11,552 bases of DNA from Dehalococcoidales bacterium (GTDB lineage: Bacteria > Chloroflexota > Dehalococcoidia > Dehalococcoidales > UBA5760). The translations under genes were made by a program, and so were the position numbers. Shown here in pieces: positions 7,306 to 11,552 of this stretch (position 1 is the stretch's first letter; every line of letters begins with the position of its first letter). The notes beneath the pieces are model-generated. The model had not been told where the DNA came from. It did not search any database and saw only the letters and a list, made by a program, of their open reading frames with translations. The stretch covers positions 1 through 11,552 of the forward strand of contig JAQUOC010000036.1 in NCBI GenBank assembly GCA_028717305.1, in the 5' to 3' direction.

Positions 7306-7390
7306 GTCAACCGGCCGGCCCTTGACGGTTAATAACAAGCTGATGTTGTTTAGTCTTTTAGTGCTCTCGTACTCTTTTCCGGCGGATTGA
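7298..7390 (+). CDS. Small overlapping reading frame: membrane peptide or detached kinase N-terminus
   Basis: A 30-codon frame starts at ATG 7298, inside the last codons of the response regulator and overlapping its TAG stop, and ends at TGA 7388. That overlap is typical of translational coupling. The peptide has a basic N-terminus (MNRSTGRPLTVNNK) followed by a hydrophobic run (LMLFSLLVLSYSF), like a single membrane anchor. It stops 4 bases before the ATG of the kinase, in a different frame. Reading from this frame into the kinase frame, open from 7362, would give a membrane anchor followed by SRTLFRRIDSMPTAQ and the kinase dimerisation helix. It may be a real small peptide, or the kinase N-terminus split by a frameshift or sequencing error. 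I recognise no family. Confidence 0.4.
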   Translation: MNRSTGRPLTVNNKLMLFSLLVLSYSFPAD

Positions 7391-7394
7391 TAGT

Positions 7395-8063
7395 ATGCCA
7401 ACAGCGCAGTCGTATATTGCTGAGATTACCCGGGCGCAGGAAGCGGAGCGGAAGCGAATTTCCTGCGAGCTGCACGATGAAACAATTCAGGCTTTATTCA
7501 CTATAATTACCGACATCGAGCACATCATTAACGATAACGACCGGTTATCGTCAGAGGATACCCGCCGGCTAAGGTGCCTTCAGGGAACAATTAACCACCT
7601 GATGGGTGGAATAAGACGTTTCTGTTCCGAGCTACGTCCCGGTCTGCTGGATTCGTTGGGGCTGGTACCATCCCTGGAGCTGCTGGTTGAGGAGGCAAAC
7701 CGAGATGAGAAGCTGGTTTGTCGTCTGGAAACCACGGGCTGTCATCGGCGCCTGTCATCCGAGATTGAACTGGTGCTTTTTCGGGTTAGCCAGGAGGCAC
7801 TTCGCAATGTCAGGAAGTACGCCGGGGCGACGGAGGTTATCATCGGGATTGATTTTGGTAACCGCAAGGTGACCTTGAATATCTGCGATAACGGATGCGG
7901 GTTCGAACTAAAGGAAACGCTGGAAAACTATGCACACGGCGGTAAACTGGGTCTGTTGGGTATGCGCGATCGGGTATATATGGTCGGCGGCGGCTTTACC
8001 GTAGAATCGGAAGCGGGTAAAGGAACCAGAATAACCGCATTCATTCCGATTCATTCAAAATAA
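7395..8063 (+). CDS. NarL-type sensor histidine kinase (HisKA_3 + HATPase_c), sensor domain absent or detached
   Basis: A 222-residue histidine kinase, the likely partner of the regulator upstream. The dimerisation and phosphoacceptor helix is AQEAERKRISCELHDETIQA (14-33), with phosphoacceptor H27 next to D28. The ATPase domain shows the N-box SQEALRNVRKYAGA (132-145, N138), the G1 box DNGCGF (165-170), GLLGMRDRV (186-194) and GKGT (208-211). All catalytic motifs are intact. No sensor domain and no membrane segment lie in this frame, so the protein is either a cytosolic kinase taking a signal from a partner, or the body of a kinase whose anchor lies in the preceding 30-codon frame. The start codon has only a weak upstream GGCGG. 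No terminator follows before the ABC importer genes. Confidence 0.88.
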   Translation: MPTAQSYIAEITRAQEAERKRISCELHDETIQALFTIITDIEHIINDNDRLSSEDTRRLRCLQGTINHLMGGIRRFCSELRPGLLDSLGLVPSLELLVEEANRDEKLVCRLETTGCHRRLSSEIELVLFRVSQEALRNVRKYAGATEVIIGIDFGNRKVTLNICDNGCGFELKETLENYAHGGKLGLLGMRDRVYMVGGGFTVESEAGKGTRITAFIPIHSK

Positions 8064-8086
8064 TTAGCAATCGTCACGTTAGGCTC

Positions 8087-8122
8087 TTGACAAATTATAG
8101 TATAATGGTGTAGTAGTATAAA
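8087..8122 (+). promoter_or_regulatory. Candidate promoter region of the ABC importer operon
   Basis: A perfect TTGACA (8087-8092) is followed after 8 bases by a perfect TATAAT (8101-8106), the same arrangement seen before the response regulator. At normal spacing the -10 candidates are poor: TAGTAG after 18 bases and TAGTAT after 21. TATAAA at 8117-8122 is 24 bases away. A promoter here is likely, but the boxes really used cannot be assigned from sequence. Confidence 0.45.
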
Positions 8123-8167
8123 GACGTAGCTATATAGTAGTATAAAGGATATAAAGAAGTACTACTA
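8111..8167. repeat. Three TAGTAGTA elements, two direct and one inverted
   Basis: A 13-base sequence, TAGTAGTATAAAG, occurs at 8111-8123 and again at 8135-8147. The complement of its first eight bases, TACTACTA, occurs at 8160-8167. Start-to-start distances are 24 and 25 bases. This lies immediately downstream of the TTGACA/TATAAT boxes and looks like a set of protein-binding sites. The inverted copy could also pair with either direct copy in RNA. Confidence 0.5.
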
Positions 8168-8211
8168 ACGAGATAGACAAAGATATATATACATCCTGAT
8201 ATCGCTTTCCC

Positions 8212-8233
8212 TTGTTTCAGTGACAGGAAACAA
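8212..8233. repeat. Inverted repeat TTGTTTC-N8-GAAACAA
   Basis: Perfect 7-base arms (8212-8218 and 8227-8233) flank AGTGACAG, about 105 bases before the binding-protein start. It could be an operator or a small RNA hairpin. No T-run follows, so it is not a convincing terminator. Confidence 0.35.
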
Positions 8234-8241
8234 TATAAAAT

Positions 8242-8276
8242 CTAGGAGGTGAGCGAAGGTAGAGAGCCCCGCCTAG
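8242..8276 (+). promoter_or_regulatory. Leader hairpin covering an orphan perfect Shine-Dalgarno
   Basis: AGGAGGTGA (8244-8252) is a full-length match to the 16S anti-Shine-Dalgarno, yet no ATG, GTG or TTG lies at a usable distance. Only a GTG overlapping the motif itself is available. CTAGGAGG (8242-8249) can pair with CCGCCTAG (8269-8276), seven pairs with one A-G mismatch, which would hide the motif. The real gene start at 8337 has its own Shine-Dalgarno. I do not recognise a known riboswitch class here. Confidence 0.35.
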
Positions 8277-8322
8277 GCCAAAATGGTAAACCCGGTATTT
8301 CACGAACCAAATCTTGTCAGGT

Positions 8323-8331
8323 AAGGAGGAG
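8323..8331 (+). promoter_or_regulatory. Shine-Dalgarno that fixes a GTG start
   Basis: AAGGAGGAG ends 5 bases before the GTG at 8337. This near-consensus site supports GTG as the start of the binding-protein gene, giving a textbook lipoprotein signal peptide beginning MKK. Confidence 0.8.
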
Positions 8332-8336
8332 TTTTA

Positions 8337-9755
8337 GTGAAGAAAACAGGGTTACTAAAAACAATCATCGGTTTCGGCTTAGTGACAGTACTGGCACTTA
8401 GTATACCTCTAATGACCAGTTGTACTACCCCGACACCGACCCCTGAACCGGAACCAACTCCAACACCCGAACCAACTCCAACTCCAACACCGGAACCGAC
8501 CCCTGAACCGGAACCGACCCCTCAAGAGCCCTGGAAATGTGGCTACATCGGTGCTTTCGATACCGACGTCGGCCGCAGTGCCATGAGAGGTACCGAGGTA
8601 GCCGTTGAAGAGCTCAATGCCAACGGTGGTATCCTGGGGCGGCAAATCGAGCTTTACACCGCTGATTCCGCGGAAAGCGTCACCGAAGGCATCAAGGCCA
8701 TGGAATACCTCTGCGAGGACGTCGGGGTTGACTTCATGATATCCGGTTGTATCGATGACGTCAGCCTGGGCTGGTTCCCGCGCCTGGCCGAGTACCAGGT
8801 TCCCACCATGGAGACATGGACCTCGGCAATCAGGTGTATTGAGCAGGTACATGACGAGTATGATAAGTACAAGTGCTACTTCATGGACCACATGAACGAC
8901 TATGACCAGGGTGCTGAATACGTTGCCTTCGCCTCCGATTTTCTGAAGAAAGATATGGGTTGGGACACCTGTGCCCTATTCTTTGAGGATACTGCTTACG
9001 GCGGCGGGGTAGCCGAGTATATCCGTGACGAGATTGCCCCCGGTGCCGGTATCGAGGTTATCGGCGAGGTAATGTACGATATCGAAACCTTCGATTTCGC
9101 CCCGGTGTATGCCAAGCTGATCGATCTGGACCCCGACTTCGTCTATCACATCGCTTCGGTAAACTGTATTCCACCCAGTGCTGCTTACGTTGAGCTGCAG
9201 GTACCCCTTCCGATCACCGGTGTTAATGTTGCCGCCGCCAGCATGGAGTTCTGGGACGACATGGGCGGTATGGCAGGAGGCTTCTGCTCTCAATCACCGC
9301 CACCGTGTCTGGGTATGGAATGGGATCCCCCGACCCAGAAGTTCCTCGATGCCTATGCCGCCAAATACACTACCCGGCCAATGTTCCCTCACTTCGATGG
9401 CTTTAACGCTTACTGGGGACTGATGATGATGGCATGGGCGGCTGAGCGAGCCGGTGGCTTCGAGCCTCTGGACGATTGGGTTACGGAGATGGAGGCAACC
9501 GATTTCAAGCTCTATAAGGAAGGCGGTTTTACTCCTGCCGGTCCGGATGATATCCTCTGGCAGAACTACAAGTTCTACCCACCGGATCACCCCTACACCC
9601 ACTCCTCGGTACTCGATACTACCGGTGATGCCGGACGTCCCGGCGGTATGGTGATGCAGTGGTACCCGGATGGTACGGTAAAGGTTATTCACCCTTACCG
9701 CTGGCAGAACGGTGAATACTACCTGCCGGACTGGATTCCTGAATCAAAGAGGTAA
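8337..9755 (+). CDS. Branched-chain-amino-acid-type ABC transporter substrate-binding lipoprotein
   Basis: A 472-residue extracytoplasmic solute-binding protein of the LivJ/Peripla_BP_6 kind, with GTG start and strong Shine-Dalgarno. Residues 1-28 are a lipoprotein signal peptide (basic MKKTGLLK, a hydrophobic core, then LMTS) with lipidated Cys29. Residues 30-65 form a low-complexity linker of Pro, Thr and Glu that holds the binding domain off the membrane. The binding domain starts near 66 with KCGYIGAFDTDVGRSAMRG and continues through VEELNANGGILGRQIELYTA, the family's standard opening. Nine cysteines remain in the mature chain after Cys29 (68, 126, 138, 167, 180, 212, 277, 317, 324), unusually many for this family. 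It leads the importer operon and is followed by two hairpins and the permeases. The ligand is not predictable: relatives bind leucine, amides, urea or aromatic acids. Confidence 0.9.
   Translation: MKKTGLLKTIIGFGLVTVLALSIPLMTSCTTPTPTPEPEPTPTPEPTPTPTPEPTPEPEPTPQEPWKCGYIGAFDTDVGRSAMRGTEVAVEELNANGGILGRQIELYTADSAESVTEGIKAMEYLCEDVGVDFMISGCIDDVSLGWFPRLAEYQVPTMETWTSAIRCIEQVHDEYDKYKCYFMDHMNDYDQGAEYVAFASDFLKKDMGWDTCALFFEDTAYGGGVAEYIRDEIAPGAGIEVIGEVMYDIETFDFAPVYAKLIDLDPDFVYHIASVNCIPPSAAYVELQVPLPITGVNVAAASMEFWDDMGGMAGGFCSQSPPPCLGMEWDPPTQKFLDAYAAKYTTRPMFPHFDGFNAYWGLMMMAWAAERAGGFEPLDDWVTEMEATDFKLYKEGGFTPAGPDDILWQNYKFYPPDHPYTHSSVLDTTGDAGRPGGMVMQWYPDGTVKVIHPYRWQNGEYYLPDWIPESKR
8429..8529 (+). repeat. Degenerate PT/PEP-encoding repeat tract
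   Basis: This tract encodes the Thr-Pro-Glu-Pro linker of the lipoprotein. It is built of ACCGACCC and GAACCGGAACC-like units and includes an exact 21-base repeat at 8435-8455 and 8495-8515. Such tracts change length easily by slippage or unequal recombination in steps that keep the frame. Confidence 0.7.
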
Positions 9756-9762
9756 TCTGGAA

Positions 9763-9791
9763 AAGCGGCAGCCAGTTTCTGGCTGCCGCTT
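9763..9791 (+). terminator. Perfect 13-bp hairpin after the binding-protein gene
   Basis: A GC-rich stem (9763-9775 with 9779-9791) closes a TTT loop 7 bases after the stop codon. No T-run follows, so full Rho-independent termination is unlikely. It more probably protects the 3' end of binding-protein mRNA or partly attenuates transcription into the permeases. Confidence 0.55.
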
Positions 9792-9809
9792 CCGTCAACT
9801 TGGTTTAAA

Positions 9810-9850
9810 GAAACTGGGAGGAAGGGAGAACCTCCCTTCCTCCCAGTTTC
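9810..9850 (+). terminator. Perfect 19-bp hairpin before LivH
   Basis: GAAACTGGGAGG... (9810-9828) pairs base for base with 9832-9850 around a 3-base loop. As DNA it is a near-perfect 41-base palindrome. No T-run follows. With the hairpin at 9763 it makes a tandem structure between a gene usually needed in excess (binding protein) and its permease genes. Confidence 0.55.
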
Positions 9851-9916
9851 GTAGATTGCAGGGCCGTGTTGTTATTAAGATGTTGTTAAGATCAATTTAG
9901 AATAAGGATAGATTAT

Positions 9917-10771
9917 ATGTTAGCTCTAGCGCAATCCATAGCAATCAATGGTGCTCTCCTGAGCGGTTTGTATGCGCTGATTTCGCTGGGATTCACTATG
10001 ATATACGGTGTGGGTAGAGTGCTGAATCTAGCCCATGCCGCCTATGTCATGTTGGGTGGTTATGTCTACTTCCAATGCCTGCAGATAAGCGGAATGCCGG
10101 TACCACTAGCGATGCTAATTGCCATTGCTGTCTGTGCCGGCGCTTCTATGGCAACCTATGTTGGTCTGGTACGTCGCTATCTATATAATCCCACTATTGT
10201 ATTTGTCTCTACCTTTGTTCTAGCCCTGGTAATTAATTACCTGGTGGTACTGATCTGGGGGATGGAAACCAAGAATGTATGGCCAGTCGTATCAGGCATG
10301 ACCCAGGTAATGGGACAGTCGGTATCGAACAATATGCTCATTTCGTTGGCTGTAAGCTGGGTTTGCATCAGCGGAGTCCTGCTTTTTGTTCGCAAGACCC
10401 ACATGGGAAGGGCAATGCGAGCCCTGGCGATGGACCGGAAAGGAGCCATTGTTTCCGGTATCAACCCGGACAGGGTAAATCTGCTGACCTGGACGATGGC
10501 GGGAGGGCTGGCCGGGATTGCCGGAATATTCTTCGGCAGCTATACTTACCTGGTACCTGCCATGTGGCATATGCCGATGGTAATGTCATTCGCCATCGTG
10601 ATCATCGGAGGTCTGGGTAGTATTGAAGGCACCCTGGTTGCCGCCCATATCGTGGGCTATATGCAGACTACGACCACTCTGGCCATAGACGAACGGTTAA
10701 GGGGCGTATTTGCCCTGATAATCATGATTATCGTGCTTGTAGTACGTCCTAAGGGCTTATTCGGTAAGTAA
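9917..10771 (+). CDS. Branched-chain-type ABC importer permease, LivH family
   Basis: A 284-residue inner-membrane permease that with its LivM partner forms the channel of the importer. It opens with about eight hydrophobic segments and the family block GRVLNLAHAAYVMLGGY (33-49). The cytoplasmic coupling loop, which contacts the ATPases, is GRAMRALAMDRKGAIVSGIN (164-183), followed by the typical AGGLAGIAGIFFG. GGLGSIEGTLVAA (231-243) and the ending RPKGLFGK (277-284) are standard for LivH. Length is close to the family's usual 290-310. AAGGATAG lies 7 bases before the ATG. The hairpins upstream separate it from the binding-protein gene, and LivM follows 20 bases after its stop. The ATPases LivG/LivF are not in the window and probably lie to the right. 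Confidence 0.92.
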   Translation: MLALAQSIAINGALLSGLYALISLGFTMIYGVGRVLNLAHAAYVMLGGYVYFQCLQISGMPVPLAMLIAIAVCAGASMATYVGLVRRYLYNPTIVFVSTFVLALVINYLVVLIWGMETKNVWPVVSGMTQVMGQSVSNNMLISLAVSWVCISGVLLFVRKTHMGRAMRALAMDRKGAIVSGINPDRVNLLTWTMAGGLAGIAGIFFGSYTYLVPAMWHMPMVMSFAIVIIGGLGSIEGTLVAAHIVGYMQTTTTLAIDERLRGVFALIIMIIVLVVRPKGLFGK

Positions 10772-10791
10772 ACGCAAAGGGAAGATATAAA

Positions 10792-11552
10792 GTGGTTAAT
10801 TGGATAACTTCAGTCAAGTCTTTTCGCTGGTGGTTGATCGCCATAGTGGTGATGATGGTGCTTCCCTTCATCGCACCGCCCAGTTTCTTAAGGATCTGTA
10901 TCATGGCCAACTTCATGGCAATCTTTGCCATGAGCTGGGATATGATGTCGGGATACACCGGCTATGTCAGCTTCGGTCATCCTTTCCTGATCGGTCTGGC
11001 CGGATATGTTACTGCCATGTTATCCCATCAGGGTGGATTTCAGCCCCCCCATGTCGTGCTACCGCTCTACGTAACCATGCCGTTGGGAATAGCCGCGGCA
11101 GTAGGCGGCGGCATGTTGTTCTTCCTGCCCAGTATGCGAATTCGGGGGCCCTACTTCAGCCTGATCAGCCTGGCCTTCCTGATGATACTGAGTCGAATCA
11201 TGATTGCCGCCGGCAATATGACCGGCGGTGACCGGGGGTTAACCTCGCTACCATATGTGGTCACAGGGGCAACCAACAACTACTGGCTTACCACCGGCAT
11301 TATGTTTGCTATCGCCATCGGGCTGTGGCTGGTGGCCAGGTCTGATGTCGGCCATGTTCTGAAGGCGATACGTATGGACGAAGACGTTGTGGAGAGCAGC
11401 GGGCTAAGCACCTACCGGTTTAAGCGATTCGCCTTTATTTTAAGCGCCGTCACCGCCGGTATCGGGGGGGTATTTTATACCCATTACATGGGTTCGATAT
11501 CACCTGCCGGTGCTTTCGACTACATTTTCCTGCTCAATATAATCGTTTCCAC
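10792..11552 (+). CDS. Branched-chain-type ABC importer permease, LivM family (5' part)
   Basis: The second channel subunit of the importer. The frame is open from GTG 10792 to the window's end, giving at least 253 residues; full LivM proteins are about 310-400, so the 3' end is missing. A hydrophobic segment at 14-30 is followed by the family signature WDMMSGYTGYVSFGH (49-63), then RGPYFSLISLAF (118-129) and TGGDRGL (144-150). The coupling loop is AIRMDEDVVESSGLSTYRFK (192-211). GTG is chosen because AAAGGGAAG precedes it by about 6 bases and it lies 20 bases after the LivH stop. Runs of seven C (11044-11050) and seven G (11464-11470) keep the frame as given. The small 10800-11231 frame in another register is only a shadow of this gene. 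Confidence 0.92.
   Translation, partial: MVNWITSVKSFRWWLIAIVVMMVLPFIAPPSFLRICIMANFMAIFAMSWDMMSGYTGYVSFGHPFLIGLAGYVTAMLSHQGGFQPPHVVLPLYVTMPLGIAAAVGGGMLFFLPSMRIRGPYFSLISLAFLMILSRIMIAAGNMTGGDRGLTSLPYVVTGATNNYWLTTGIMFAIAIGLWLVARSDVGHVLKAIRMDEDVVESSGLSTYRFKRFAFILSAVTAGIGGVFYTHYMGSISPAGAFDYIFLLNIIVS

Noticed and set aside
8283..8327. 13-codon ATG frame before the lipoprotein gene
   Set aside because: No ribosome site precedes it at a usable distance and the peptide has no amino-acid-rich run typical of attenuator leaders.
8249..8401. GTG-initiated leader frame overlapping the orphan Shine-Dalgarno
   Set aside because: The start codon would lie inside the Shine-Dalgarno, and the frame runs into the lipoprotein gene with no protein-like composition.
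8409..8891. Minus-strand frame with Arg/Phe/Trp/Ser repeats
   Set aside because: The repeats are just the reverse reading of the Pro-Thr-Glu linker tract of the lipoprotein gene.
10800..11231. 143-codon plus-strand frame
   Set aside because: It is an out-of-register reading of the LivM permease gene, which stays open from 10792 to the window edge with clear family motifs.
1..11552. tRNA, rRNA, transposase, phage genes, CRISPR arrays
   Set aside because: No cloverleaf, rRNA segment, terminal inverted repeats with transposase, or regularly spaced repeat-spacer array was seen on either strand.

Overview
The window reads as part of the chromosome of an anaerobic or microaerophilic bacterium, most plausibly an uncultured Chloroflexota of the Dehalococcoidia type. 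That placement is inference. It rests on a claisen-condensation enzyme of the homocitrate/Re-citrate synthase kind clustered with LeuC/LeuD-type aconitase subunits and an isocitrate-dehydrogenase-like enzyme, and on a lipoprotein with a Pro-Thr-Glu linker feeding a branched-chain-type ABC importer. No rRNA, tRNA, insertion sequence, phage gene or CRISPR array was seen. Coding density is high and the longest gap without a gene is under 290 bases.

Layout. Bases 1-463 (+) are the 3' end of a TRAP transporter large permease (DctM), closed by a strong hairpin at 494-532 that could serve both strands. A four-gene minus-strand operon follows, transcribed from 4922 down to 611: aconitase/isopropylmalate-isomerase-type large subunit, small subunit (TTG start), isocitrate-dehydrogenase-type enzyme, and (homo)citrate synthase-type enzyme. 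Visible residues favour tricarboxylate substrates: a YLRS loop in the small subunit and an S-x-N-x-x-L-R motif in the dehydrogenase. The best single reading is acetyl-CoA + oxaloacetate to citrate to isocitrate to 2-oxoglutarate, with a Re-type citrate synthase in place of GltA. A LOG-family nucleotide phosphoribohydrolase gene diverges from this operon, and a rhomboid protease gene converges on it.

Bases 6640-8063 (+) carry a NarL/LuxR response regulator and a soluble HisKA_3 histidine kinase. Between them is an unlisted 30-codon reading frame whose ATG overlaps the regulator's stop codon. It encodes a basic, then hydrophobic peptide, and is either a small membrane peptide or the frameshifted N-terminus of the kinase.

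Bases 8337-11552 (+) are a LIV/HAAT-type ABC importer: a substrate-binding lipoprotein, a LivH permease, and a LivM permease that runs off the right edge. The 273-base leader ahead of it holds repeated TAGTAGTA elements, an inverted repeat and a hairpin covering a perfect but orphan Shine-Dalgarno. Two perfect hairpins (13 and 19 bp stems) lie between the binding protein and LivH and share sequence that would allow a competing pairing.

The two-component pair is just upstream of the importer, and both intergenic regions carry the same TTGACA-N8-TATAAT arrangement. Co-regulation is therefore a reasonable hypothesis, but not shown. I found no clear sign of a wholly new defence or mobile system. 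The main points of interest are the citrate module and the RNA/DNA regulatory structure around the two-component and ABC genes.
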